Shown: positions 7,801-14,574 of the stretch, piece by piece
Layout of the letters: the number at the start of each line of letters is the position of its first letter
Numbering within the stretch: the first letter of the stretch is position 1
Position numbers and translations under genes: made by a program
The notes under the pieces: model-generated
What the model was told of the DNA's origin: nothing
What the model saw: only the letters and a program-made list of their open reading frames with translations
Database searches by the model: none
Source of the DNA: JAJFFW01 sp039187035
Lineage (GTDB): Bacteria; Pseudomonadota; Alphaproteobacteria; Caulobacterales; Parvularculaceae
Length of the DNA: 16,418 nt
Direction of reading: 5' to 3'
Assembly (NCBI GenBank): GCA_039187035.1
Contig: JBCCZS010000052.1
Coordinates: forward strand, 1-16,418

Positions 7801-7988
7801 AAGTTTTCTCCCGAACGACGCCGGGACGCGGCAGGTGTTCCCCCGCCCGGACGCGCAACACTAACGCGAACCGTAGTGCAAAAACCGTGCGAGGGTCCAG
7901 GCGCGGCGGGCCCGAGGGCGCGCAGTTTGCGGCCGCGCCGAGGCGCATGGTAGCGCTCGGCGCGAGCCCCGTCCCCCGAGAGCAGGCC

Positions 7989-9629
7989 ATGCAGCAAGAC
8001 AGCGTCGAAGAAACGCCGCCGGCGGAAAACGCCGAAACCGCGCCGGCCGGCGGCGTCCCGAACGAAGACGCGCCCGACGCGACGTCCGCCGCACCGCCGC
8101 CAGAAGGCGATGAAGCCGGCGACGAAACCGGGGACGAGGCCGGCGAAGCGGCCGTGCCCCCGGACGGCGACGCGGGCGTTCAAGCCGACCCCGCGCCGGA
8201 CGCCGGCGCGCCCGCGGCCGCTTCGGTCGATCCGTCGCCTGCCGCCGGCGCGCCGGAAGGCCCGTCGTCGGCGCTGGAAACCTGGGTCGGGGCCGACCGC
8301 TTGCGCGCGACGGCGCTCGAGGCGCTTGAGTGGGCGAAGACCAATCTTTTAACGCTGAACCTGGCGATCGAAGCCGCGGTCCTGTTCGCCGCCCTGCTGC
8401 CGGCGACGCTCTTCGGTCCGCGTCTTAAACGCGTGATTCGGGACCGCGTCGCGCCGCTCATGCCGTATGGGGCGCTGAAGCGCGCCGCGAACGCGCTCGC
8501 CACCGTCGCAACGCCCATCGCGCTTTACCTGACCCTTCAGATCGCCGTCGTGGCGCTCAACATGGCGGGGCGCTCGTCGGGCCTCGTCGCCGCCGGCACG
8601 AGCCTGTTGGCGGCGTGGATCGTCATCCGGCTCGTTACGCTCGTTATACGCTCGCCCCTTTGGTCGCGCGTCGCGTTTTACGTCGCCTGGCCGCTCGCCG
8701 CGCTCGACGCGTTCGGCGTCCTCGGCGACGTGGTGACGCAATTGAACGCGTTCGCCATCCCGATCGGGGAAACCGAAGACGGCCGCAAAATCGACATTTC
8801 CGCATTGGAGGTCGTTCGCGGGCTGATCACCTTCGGATTTTTGTTCTGGCTCGCCGGGATGGCCGGGCGTTTCGCCAAGGACCGCATCAACGACTCCGAC
8901 GAGTTGACGGTCTCGTTCAAGGCGCTGTTGGCGAAGATTCTCGACATTTTGTTGCCGGTGGTCGCGCTGCTCGTCGCCTTGCAACTCGTCAACTTTCCGT
9001 TCGGCGCGCTCGCCGTCTTCGGCGGGGCGATCGGCATCGGCGTCGGCCTCGGGCTCCAGCGCACCGTGTCGAACTTCGCCGCCGGTTTCACGCTGATCGC
9101 CGACAAGTCGATCAAACCCGGCGACGTTATCGAGGTGTCCGACACGTTCGGCTGGGTCACCGAGATGAACGCCCGCTACGTCGCCATCCGCACGCGGGAC
9201 GGGACGGCGCATCTCATTCCCAACGACAAATTCATCGAAGACGGCGTCGTTAATTGGTCGCATGCGGATAAAGTCGTGCGCCTGCACGCCGGCGTCGGCG
9301 TTTCCTACGACACCAAGGATCTGCGCTTCGTGAAGACGCTGTGCGAGGAAACCGCGGCGAGCGTCGACCGCGTGGTCGCAAAGCCGGCGCCCGTCTGCAA
9401 TCTCGTTGAGTTCGGCGACAGCTCGGTCAATTTCGATTTGCGCTTCTGGATCGAAGACCCGCGCAACGGCCTCGGCAATGTGCGCAGCGACGTCCTCCTG
9501 GCGATATGGGACAAGCTGCGCGCCCACGACATCGAGATCCCGTTCCCGCAACGCGACTTACACATTCGATCCGCTACGCCGGAGGCCCTAGAGGCCCTCG
9601 ACGGCTCGGCGATTACGGGGTCGGAGTAG
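7989..9629 (+). CDS. MscS-family mechanosensitive ion channel, long form
   Basis: MscS channels open under membrane tension to release solutes during hypo-osmotic shock. From the ATG at 7989 the protein has 546 residues, far longer than E. coli MscS (286). Residues 1 to about 100 are acidic and rich in Ala, Pro and Gly. About six or seven hydrophobic helices follow from residue ~118. The pore helix and linker carry GAIGIGVGLGLQRTVSNFAAGF near residues 345-365. The beta-domain signature (DKSIKPGDVIEV, GWVTEMNARYVAIRTRDGTAHLIPNDKFIEDGVVNWS) and a standard C-terminal alpha/beta domain follow. I chose 7989 because GAGAGCAGG lies just upstream. In-frame ATG at 7947 and GTG at 7887 would only add arginine-rich sequence. 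Confidence 0.93.
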   Translation: MQQDSVEETPPAENAETAPAGGVPNEDAPDATSAAPPPEGDEAGDETGDEAGEAAVPPDGDAGVQADPAPDAGAPAAASVDPSPAAGAPEGPSSALETWVGADRLRATALEALEWAKTNLLTLNLAIEAAVLFAALLPATLFGPRLKRVIRDRVAPLMPYGALKRAANALATVATPIALYLTLQIAVVALNMAGRSSGLVAAGTSLLAAWIVIRLVTLVIRSPLWSRVAFYVAWPLAALDAFGVLGDVVTQLNAFAIPIGETEDGRKIDISALEVVRGLITFGFLFWLAGMAGRFAKDRINDSDELTVSFKALLAKILDILLPVVALLVALQLVNFPFGALAVFGGAIGIGVGLGLQRTVSNFAAGFTLIADKSIKPGDVIEVSDTFGWVTEMNARYVAIRTRDGTAHLIPNDKFIEDGVVNWSHADKVVRLHAGVGVSYDTKDLRFVKTLCEETAASVDRVVAKPAPVCNLVEFGDSSVNFDLRFWIEDPRNGLGNVRSDVLLAIWDKLRAHDIEIPFPQRDLHIRSATPEALEALDGSAITGSE

Positions 9630-9646
9630 GGGGCGGCGCCGTAAAC

Positions 9647-9687
9647 TTGGCGAGCCGTTGGTGATGCGACCGGCAGCTTCTCGCCAA
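9647..9687. repeat. Inverted repeat between the mscS-type gene and the VOC gene
   Basis: TTGGCGAG (9647-9654) and CTCGCCAA (9680-9687) are perfect 8-bp arms with 25 bases between them. The pair sits 17 bases after the channel stop codon and may form a terminator hairpin, but no T-run follows. It also lies at the boundary where G+C content drops. Confidence 0.3.
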
Positions 9688-9768
9688 TCCCTGTCGCTGG
9701 GCATCAGCGTAAACGGTCCTTCGGATCTGAATTCCGACCATAACCTTGGGGTCTGGCAGTTTTTCGGG

Positions 9769-10155
9769 TCATGGTATTTCCTTTATAAACTCCGAAGGCC
9801 AACCGATCCGAAGTAACATGCCGTCAGGAGCGTTTATGCCGACTTCGTATAAACCCCATTCACGATGTCTAAGAATTCCCCCAGGACGAATGACAAATTC
9901 CTCGGCAAGCGCAGCGATCGCAGCAACGTGGGGAGTGCGGATGAAGACGCCGAAGGGGTTGTTCTCCGCCGGCACTCTCCAAGGTCCGTCGCCCGCCTGC
10001 GTAAAATGCAATTCACAGTCCCAACCGGTCATGATGACGTAATCCTGGTTCCCGCCGGCGTGGTCGAATCCAAGTTGCTTCCAGAAAGGGATGGCCGTTT
10101 GAAGATCATTACTTGGAACTATCGCGAACGCACCAACAGTCGGTTTATGGGACAT
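9769..10155 (-). CDS. VOC-superfamily (glyoxalase/bleomycin-resistance-like) protein
   Basis: This is a 128-residue protein of the vicinal-oxygen-chelate fold with paired beta-alpha-beta-beta-beta modules. The N-terminal FAIVPSNDLQTAIPFWKQLGFDH is the characteristic module start. CELHFTQ, GVFIRTPHVAAIAALAEEF and GLYEVGINAPDGMLLRIGWP match bleomycin-resistance-like members. Glu in ELHF and Glu in YEVG occupy positions that bear metal ligands in enzymatic VOC proteins, but the function may instead be drug binding. The gene and its surroundings are about 43-52 % G+C per 60-base row against about 65 % elsewhere, so horizontal acquisition is likely. The Shine-Dalgarno is weak (GAG before GATGACAC). 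The substrate cannot be inferred. Confidence 0.85.
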   Translation of the reverse strand: MSHKPTVGAFAIVPSNDLQTAIPFWKQLGFDHAGGNQDYVIMTGWDCELHFTQAGDGPWRVPAENNPFGVFIRTPHVAAIAALAEEFVIRPGGILRHREWGLYEVGINAPDGMLLRIGWPSEFIKEIP

Positions 10156-10585
10156 GTGTCATCTCAATCAGTGCTTGTGTCACTTCGTTATGAGCGTAGA
10201 CGAGCGGCAAATTTTCGCCAAAAGTCCACATCATCGACAAATCAACGAGTGGCCGGTTCGGGCAAATCTTGACCGTTGAGCGGCGGCGCAATCAGCGGTT
10301 TTCGGCTCCCTAAAGGCGCTTGGGTCGTTCAATTATCGCTTCCGGCTTACGCGCAGCAGTTTCTCGCCCTCTCCCTACCGCGACCGGGACGCCGTCGAGT
10401 TCGGGTTCGGACGTCTGAACGATTGTCGCCGCACCGAAGCGCGTGGCGATCGACGGGGCGACGTCGTCCTGTCGGCCGCGTTTCTGGCGGCGAGCGCCTG
10501 TTTCCTGTTATGGACCGGATGCGTTCGGTTCATTCCTACGATGCGTCGCTTTGGGTCGTCGCGCGCCATCCGCCCGCGCGCGGCG
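10156..10585. other. Gene-free stretch with a decayed insertion sequence
   Basis: No intact gene is supported in these 430 bases. Composition shifts from low G+C near 10156-10330 back to the high-GC norm. The only recognisable content is the transposase remnant at 10355-10513. I saw no clear terminal inverted repeats or target-site duplication. The last ~70 bases before 10586 are unexplained. Confidence 0.6.
10355..10513 (+). pseudogene. Remnant of an IS5-type transposase (C-terminal end)
   Basis: In the frame starting at 10355 the translation reads SSFSPSPYRDRDAVEFGFGRLNDCRR, continuing with TEARGDRRGDVVLSAAFLAASACFLLW. From memory, IS5-group transposases end in a pattern like FSP-YR-RN-IER-F-RLKD-RR-ATRYD----FL-A--LAA----W, where the Glu of 'IE' is the last residue of the DDE triad. 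The register, the 'FSP-YR-R', 'RL-D-RR' and 'FLAA' blocks and the spacing all agree. The frame upstream of about 10350 no longer resembles a transposase and no start codon is in place, so only about 53 codons survive. Substitutions such as K to N in RLKD fit a decaying copy. It adjoins the low-GC VOC gene. Confidence 0.65.
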
Positions 10586-11128
10586 TTACTCCGGTCGGCA
10601 GGCTTTTGTCGGGGCGGGCGTTCCGCCGGCGGTTACCGACCAGCATTCTTTGTAGACGGAGCAATAGCAGGCGTCGACCGCCATGGCGTCGCTGACGGCG
10701 GAGACGAAAACGCGCGTCTCGGGCGTCCACGGCACGCCGAAAAGAATCTCTTTCTCGCCCGGCGCCAAAACCGCGCCCGACGCATCGCTCGCCCGATAGG
10801 TGTCGTAAGAGAACGCGCGGTCTTCGCCGATCGTATCGAGGATCACCGCGTCCAGATCGTCGGACGACGCGATCGTTCGGCCGGCCAGGGTGATCGTGAC
10901 GTCGCCCAGCAAGGCCGGGCCGATGCCTTTGTTGGTGATGGCGATCTCATAGCCCTCGCCCGAATAGTTCCCGCCGATCTCCAGATACGGCCAGACGCTC
11001 GCGCGTTGTTGGCCTTGCAGCGACGTCACCTCAAGGACGGACACGCCGAGCGCGGACAGCGATATGACGATCGCAAGCAAAGAGAGCATGGCGCCGCCGC
11101 CGCCCCCGCGTTTCGAGTCACCCGCCAT
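10586..11128 (-). CDS. Hypothetical single-pass membrane protein with a CYC...C motif
   Basis: I do not recognise a named family. From the ATG at 11128 the protein has 180 residues. A short basic/glycine-rich cytoplasmic start (GDSKRGGGGG) is followed by one transmembrane helix at about 14-36 (AMLSLLAIVISLSALGVSVLEV). A probably periplasmic beta-rich domain follows: WPYLEIGGNYSGEGYEIAITNKGIGPALLGDVTITLAGR. DACYCSVYKECW near the C-terminus contributes three closely spaced cysteines that could form a disulfide. I chose 11128 because GAGAGGGG lies just upstream; the frame stays open to an ATG at 11254, which would collide with the divergent blaI promoter. The C-terminal tail contains a GC-rich repeat (see 10611-10632). 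It is divergent from blaI, with 137 bp between starts. Confidence 0.75.
   Translation of the reverse strand: MAGDSKRGGGGGAMLSLLAIVISLSALGVSVLEVTSLQGQQRASVWPYLEIGGNYSGEGYEIAITNKGIGPALLGDVTITLAGRTIASSDDLDAVILDTIGEDRAFSYDTYRASDASGAVLAPGEKEILFGVPWTPETRVFVSAVSDAMAVDACYCSVYKECWSVTAGGTPAPTKACRPE
10611..10632. repeat. GC-rich palindromic repeat, copy 1
   Basis: These 22 bases match the reverse complement of 12442-12463 at 20 of 22 positions. The core CCGCCGGCGG is a perfect 10-base palindrome. In its coding frame it encodes AGGTPAP in the C-terminal tail of the hypothetical protein, as the other copy does in the M56/M23 protein. Confidence 0.4.
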
Positions 11129-11229
11129 GTCGCCCCTCTCGCCGTAACGTCTCGCCGTGTAGTTTAACGCATTAGACGGGTTCGAAAAGCGTCGCGGCGC
11201 CGCAACGCGCCCCGCGCATGGCGACAGAG

Positions 11230-11268
11230 TTGACATTCTGGTGACGGATGTCACATAAGGGTGACATG
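11230..11268 (+). promoter_or_regulatory. blaI promoter/operator with GTGAC repeats overlapping the start codon
   Basis: TTGACA at 11230-11235 is a perfect -35 box. CATAAG at 11254-11259 is a four-of-six -10 at 18-base spacing. Transcription would begin at about 11265-11267, on the ATG at 11266. Half-sites overlap these boxes: TGACAT (11231-11236), GTGAC (11241-11245), GTCAC (11250-11254) and GTGACA (11261-11266). They build GTGAC-N4-GTCAC, TGACAT-N11-ATGTCA and TGTCAC-N6-GTGACA palindromes. BlaI/MecI proteins usually repress their own genes from dyads of this type, so autoregulation is inferred. Confidence 0.6.
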
Positions 11269-11640
11269 AAGCCCTCGCCGTCCGAACTCGTCATTCTCCG
11301 CCACCTTTGGCGAAGCGGCGCGCAATCGCTGCGCGAAATCCACGACGCGGTCGCCGGGGAGCTCGATTGGTCGCGCTCGTCGACGCGCAAGACGGTCGAG
11401 CGCATGGTCGAAAAAGGGCTCCTGGCGGAAGGCGATTCGCACGGGCTTAAAATTTTCGACGCGGCGGCGCCCAAAATAGCGACGATCGCCGATCTCGTAC
11501 GCAGTTTCGCGTCCGGCGTACTCGGGCTCAAAGGCCCGCTCCCGGTGTCAAAGCTGACCGACAGCGCGTTTTTGACAAAAGACGAATTGCGCGAGCTGGA
11601 AGATCTTTTGCGCCGCGACCACGAAGACGACGCGCCGTGA
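11266..11640 (+). CDS. BlaI/MecI/CopY-family transcriptional repressor
   Basis: BlaI-type repressors bind dyads as dimers and are inactivated after a partner M56 membrane protease receives a signal. The 124 residues hold an N-terminal winged helix (PSPSELVILRHLWRSGAQSLREIHDAV, then RSSTRKTVERMVEKGLLAEGD) and a C-terminal dimerisation helix region. The ATG at 11266 matches the family N-terminus; an in-frame ATG at 11248 lies inside the operator and is less likely. AAGGG at 11257-11262 could be a Shine-Dalgarno only if transcription starts further upstream than the predicted promoter allows. The stop codon overlaps the GTG of the M56/M23 gene by four bases, which implies translational coupling. 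No beta-lactamase gene is nearby. Confidence 0.92.
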   Translation: MKPSPSELVILRHLWRSGAQSLREIHDAVAGELDWSRSSTRKTVERMVEKGLLAEGDSHGLKIFDAAAPKIATIADLVRSFASGVLGLKGPLPVSKLTDSAFLTKDELRELEDLLRRDHEDDAP

Positions 11641-13064
11641 GCGCTGCGAGCGCTGCGGGCGGCTTTGCGCTGACGGCCTTTGCAGCCAGCGCGCTCGCTT
11701 TTGCGCTCGCGTCGGCGGCGGCGCGGCTTCGGCCGGACTGGCGCGATTGGCCGGCGCTTTGGGCGGCGGCGTTGGCGGGCGCGCTTGCCGCGGCGCTGAT
11801 CGCGCTCGCAACGCCGTTTGACGCGCTCGGCGCGTGGCCGGACGGGTGGGGATCGCCGTTCGGAGGCGGCGGGCCTGAGGCGTTCGGCGCGGCCGGCAGC
11901 GGCGAGGTAAACCGCGGGGGGTTGCGGCGCGGCGGCGGGCGGTTTTGGCCTCAGATTGTCGCCGTCGCCGGGCAAGTCTACGTCGCCGGCGTCTGTGTTG
12001 CGCTCGGGCGGCTCGCCGTTGGCCGCCTGCGCGTCGGCGCGCTCGTCGATGCGGCCGTCATGACGGGCTGGCGCGACGGCGTGCCGGTTCTCTTGTCGTC
12101 CGCGGCGCCGGCGCCCTTCGCCGTCGGGGCGGGGCGGCGCGCGCGCATCGTCGTTCCGCAGGCCTATGGGGCGGCGTTGTCTGAGGAGGATCTCGCGCTT
12201 GTCGTCGCCCATGAACGCGCCCATGTCGCGCGCGCCGACGACGCGGTCGGGCTCGCCTTGCGCGTCGCAACCGCCGTCATGTGGCACGCCCCGTTCGCGG
12301 GCGCGTTGCGCCGCCGGTGGTCCCGGGCGGTTGAAGTGCACTGCGATGCGCAAACGCTGCGCGACACCCAAACGCTGGGCGACGCGCCCGCAGCCGCGCG
12401 CCGCCGATACGCCGCGCTGCTCGTGAAATCATTGCGGCTCTCCGCCGGCGGGACGCCCGCGCCCGTCGTCGCCTTCATCAACCGTCGTACAAGGAGTGAA
12501 AAGATGCGTATAGAGACAATTTTGACCGGTCGCACGCCGGTTCGCGTAGGGGCCCCGGCTTATCGGCGCCTGGCGGCCGCGGCGAGCGTAGCCGCGTTGA
12601 CGGCCGGGCTCGCGCTTTCCGGCGTCGCATCGGCGGACGCCGGCCGCGAGACGACGCCGACGATCGTCGAGGGCCGCATTACGGCGGTCTACGGCCCCCT
12701 AGACGGCCGCCGCGATGCGGATGGCGCGGTTATCGAGCACCGCGGGGTCGACGTCGCCGCCCCGCTCGGCACGGCCGTGCGCGCGCCCGCGGACGGCGTC
12801 GTCGTCACCGCGACGGAGCGCTTTGAGGACGGGGACGCGTACGGAACCGTCGTCACTATGCGTTCCGAGCAAGACGTTGTGACGCTCTTTGCGCATCTCC
12901 AATCGTTCGACGTCGCGCCGGGCGATGCGGTGCGCGCCGGCCAAATCATCGCGCGCGTCGGCACGACGGGCCGGTCGACGGGGCCGCACGTCCATATCGA
13001 AACGTTTATCGACGGCGCGCGCGTCGATCCGGCGACCGTGTGGCCGAATTTGAAGGCCGACTAG
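11637..13064 (+). CDS. M56 (BlaR1-like) and M23 (LytM) double metallopeptidase membrane protein
   Basis: The 475 residues combine two zinc peptidases. Residues 1 to about 290 are a BlaR1-like M56 domain. It has hydrophobic helices near 8-30, 38-61 and 103-125, the HERAH zinc motif at 192-196, and VEVHCDAQTL, which carries the conserved Glu and Cys-Asp. The segment SEKMRIETIL resembles the end of other M56 domains. A further helix (AAAASVAALTAGLALSGVASA) near 305-330 leads to a periplasmic M23 peptidoglycan endopeptidase. Its zinc ligands are all present: His368 and Asp372 in HRGVD, and His453 in HVHIE, with catalytic His420 (FAHL) and His451. The gene starts on GTG, overlapping blaI by four bases. 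The M23 unit takes the place of the penicillin-sensor domain of BlaR1. The M23/M56 pairing has been seen in other Proteobacteria (from memory), but its signal is unclear. Confidence 0.9.
   Translation: MSAASAAGGFALTAFAASALAFALASAAARLRPDWRDWPALWAAALAGALAAALIALATPFDALGAWPDGWGSPFGGGGPEAFGAAGSGEVNRGGLRRGGGRFWPQIVAVAGQVYVAGVCVALGRLAVGRLRVGALVDAAVMTGWRDGVPVLLSSAAPAPFAVGAGRRARIVVPQAYGAALSEEDLALVVAHERAHVARADDAVGLALRVATAVMWHAPFAGALRRRWSRAVEVHCDAQTLRDTQTLGDAPAAARRRYAALLVKSLRLSAGGTPAPVVAFINRRTRSEKMRIETILTGRTPVRVGAPAYRRLAAAASVAALTAGLALSGVASADAGRETTPTIVEGRITAVYGPLDGRRDADGAVIEHRGVDVAAPLGTAVRAPADGVVVTATERFEDGDAYGTVVTMRSEQDVVTLFAHLQSFDVAPGDAVRAGQIIARVGTTGRSTGPHVHIETFIDGARVDPATVWPNLKAD
12442..12463. repeat. 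GC-rich palindromic repeat, copy 2
   Basis: This is the partner of 10611-10632 in inverted orientation (20 of 22 positions identical). It encodes AGGTPAP in the linker between the M56 domain and the last transmembrane helix of the M56/M23 protein. It resembles REP-type palindromes that insert in frame, but in a 65 % G+C genome convergence by chance is possible. Confidence 0.4.
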
Positions 13065-13080
13065 CGGCGTCCTCGTCGTT

Positions 13081-13100
13081 GCGGGCGCTGTGGCGCCCGC
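13081..13100 (+). terminator. GC hairpin after the blaI-M56/M23 operon
   Basis: GCGGGCGC (13081-13088), the tetraloop TGTG and GCGCCCGC (13093-13100) form a perfect 8-bp GC hairpin 17 bases after the M56/M23 stop codon and 48 bases before the SuhB-like start. No T-tract follows, so termination would be partial or Rho-assisted. Confidence 0.4.
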
Positions 13101-13147
13101 GGCGTGAAAGTGCTACGGGCCCCGTCGCTCTGACAGGACCCTCGCTT

Positions 13148-13954
13148 ATGCCCCGCGCGTCCGCGCTCCTCACCGTGATGATCAACGCCGCCCGCAAAGC
13201 GGCCCGCGGCCTGCAGCGCGACTTCGGCGAAATCGAAGCCTTGCAGGTCGCCCGCAAGGGCGCGGCGGATTTCGTCACCGCCGCGGACGTCCGCGCCGAA
13301 GAGATCCTGTTTGAAGAACTCAACAAGGCGCGGCCGAAATACGGCTTCGTCATGGAGGAGCGCGGCGCGGTCGAGGGCGCGGACAATTCGAACCGCTGGA
13401 TCGTCGACCCGCTCGACGGCACCACGAACTTCATGCACGGGCTCGCCCATTTCGCGATCTCGATCGGCCTTGAACGCGACCGCCAGCCGTTCGCCGGGGT
13501 CGTCTACAATCCCGTTACGGACGAATTGTTCACAGCGGAAAAAGGCGAGGGCGCGTTCGTCAACGACCAACGCTTGCGCGTTTCCGGCCGGCGCGATTTG
13601 ACCGAATGTCTCTTTGCCTGCGGGCTCCCTTTTAAAGGCCGCTCGACCGACGCAGGCCGGGCGCAGGCCTTGAAAGAGACCGATCGCGTGTTGTCGGAAA
13701 CGGCGGGGATCCGGCGCTTCGGGTCGGCGGCGCTCGATCTCGCCTTCGTCGCTGCCGGCCGCTACGACGCCTTTTGGGAGCGCGGCCTCGCGCCGTGGGA
13801 CGTATGCGCCGGCATCGTCCTTGTGCGCGAAGCCGGCGGCATCGTGTCCGAGATCGAGGACGGCGACAAACCGCTCTCCGGCCCGTCGATCCTGGCGTCC
13901 AACGGCCACATTCACGACGACGCCCGGCGTATCGTCCGCGGACCGACGCTTTAA
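13148..13954 (+). CDS. suhB: Inositol monophosphatase family protein, SuhB-like
   Basis: SuhB-type enzymes dephosphorylate inositol-1-phosphate or related sugar phosphates with Mg2+. In E. coli SuhB also takes part in rRNA antitermination. From the ATG at 13148 the protein has 268 residues, the usual size. Motifs are MEERG (Glu70, Glu71), WIVDPLDGTTNF (Asp87, Asp90, metal ligands) and WDVCAGIVLVREAGG (Asp218). The N-terminus SALLTVMINAARKAARGL and FRRFGSAALDLAFVAAGRYDAFWE match alphaproteobacterial SuhB. The frame stays open back to 13040 inside the M56/M23 gene, but the extra sequence is not family-like and ACAGGACC lies before 13148. Its TAA shares the bases TTAA with the stop of the convergent methyltransferase. 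Confidence 0.92.
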   Translation: MPRASALLTVMINAARKAARGLQRDFGEIEALQVARKGAADFVTAADVRAEEILFEELNKARPKYGFVMEERGAVEGADNSNRWIVDPLDGTTNFMHGLAHFAISIGLERDRQPFAGVVYNPVTDELFTAEKGEGAFVNDQRLRVSGRRDLTECLFACGLPFKGRSTDAGRAQALKETDRVLSETAGIRRFGSAALDLAFVAAGRYDAFWERGLAPWDVCAGIVLVREAGGIVSEIEDGDKPLSGPSILASNGHIHDDARRIVRGPTL

Positions 13955-14532
13955 CCGGGCCGCCGGCGCGCCGCGTAATACGCGTTTCCTTGTTCGTCGG
14001 TCCGGTCGCCGAGAAACCGGAGCCCGGCGCGCGCGATCGCGCGGCCATACCCGGCCGCGCCGAGCGACGCCGATCGCCTGCCGGTCAGAAGGTCCGTCCA
14101 GGCGCCGGTTTGCTTCGGCGCCGAAAAAAGCAGCCGCCCGCCGGGCATGAGCGCGCCGGCCAAGCGTCGGATGAGGGCGGGCTGAGCGTGCGCCGGCAAC
14201 AGGAAAACAAGCCCGACCGCCAATACGCCGTTAAAACGCCGGCCGAAAAACCGACTGCGTTCGGCCGGTTCGCAAGCAATCGGCGCGCCCGGCAATCGCC
14301 GCCGGAACGCCGCCGCCATCGACGGCGCGGCGTCGACGGCCGAGACCCTCAGCCCGGCCTCGGCGAGCGCCACGCTTAACGGTTCGCCGGACCCGGCGCC
14401 GACGTCGAGGACCGTTCCGCCTCGCGGGAGGCCCGCGGCCCACGCGCGGACGACGTCGACGCCCGCGGACGAGCGCACACGGATGAATGCGTCGGCGACG
14501 TCCTCATAGCCGTTTGATGCGTCCCGTCGCAT
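13951..14532 (-). CDS. Class I SAM-dependent methyltransferase
   Basis: The 193 residues show a Rossmann-fold methyltransferase. VLDVGAGSGEPLS is motif I (SAM-binding glycine loop). VSAVDAAPSMA is the acidic end of strand 2 that contacts the SAM ribose. FNGVLAVGLVFLLPA and LMPGGRLLFSAP are motifs IV and V/VI. The N-terminal YEDVADAFIRVRSSAGVDVVRAWAA is typical of the small UbiE/Tehb-like group. The substrate cannot be told. GGAAGGA lies ten bases before the ATG. It follows hisN by 42 bp on the same strand and may share its transcript. It overlaps the convergent SuhB-like gene by four bases at a common TTAA. Confidence 0.85.
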   Translation of the reverse strand: MRRDASNGYEDVADAFIRVRSSAGVDVVRAWAAGLPRGGTVLDVGAGSGEPLSVALAEAGLRVSAVDAAPSMAAAFRRRLPGAPIACEPAERSRFFGRRFNGVLAVGLVFLLPAHAQPALIRRLAGALMPGGRLLFSAPKQTGAWTDLLTGRRSASLGAAGYGRAIARAGLRFLGDRTDEQGNAYYAARRRPG

Positions 14533-14574
14533 GCGCGTCGCGTCCTTCCGTGGCCCAACGGCCGCCGCCGGCGC

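Noticed and set aside
7900..7939. Inverted repeat GGCGCGGC / GCCGCGCC in the leader of the MscS-type gene
   Set aside because: Eight GC-only bases with a 24-base gap are expected by chance at this base composition.
6787..7953. 388-codon open frame on the plus strand opposite pckA
   Set aside because: An antisense shadow; pckA motifs on the minus strand are unambiguous.
8349..9551. 400-codon open frame on the minus strand opposite the MscS-type gene
   Set aside because: Rich in Arg, Asp and His with no recognisable domain; a by-product of high-GC codon bias opposite a clear MscS protein.
10276..10695. 139-codon open frame on the plus strand after the VOC gene
   Set aside because: Arg-rich, overlaps the hypothetical gene antisense, and lies in a different frame from the transposase remnant.
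11172..12371. 399-codon open frame on the minus strand opposite blaI and the M56/M23 gene
   Set aside because: Pro/Arg-rich with no domain; it contradicts two well-supported plus-strand genes.
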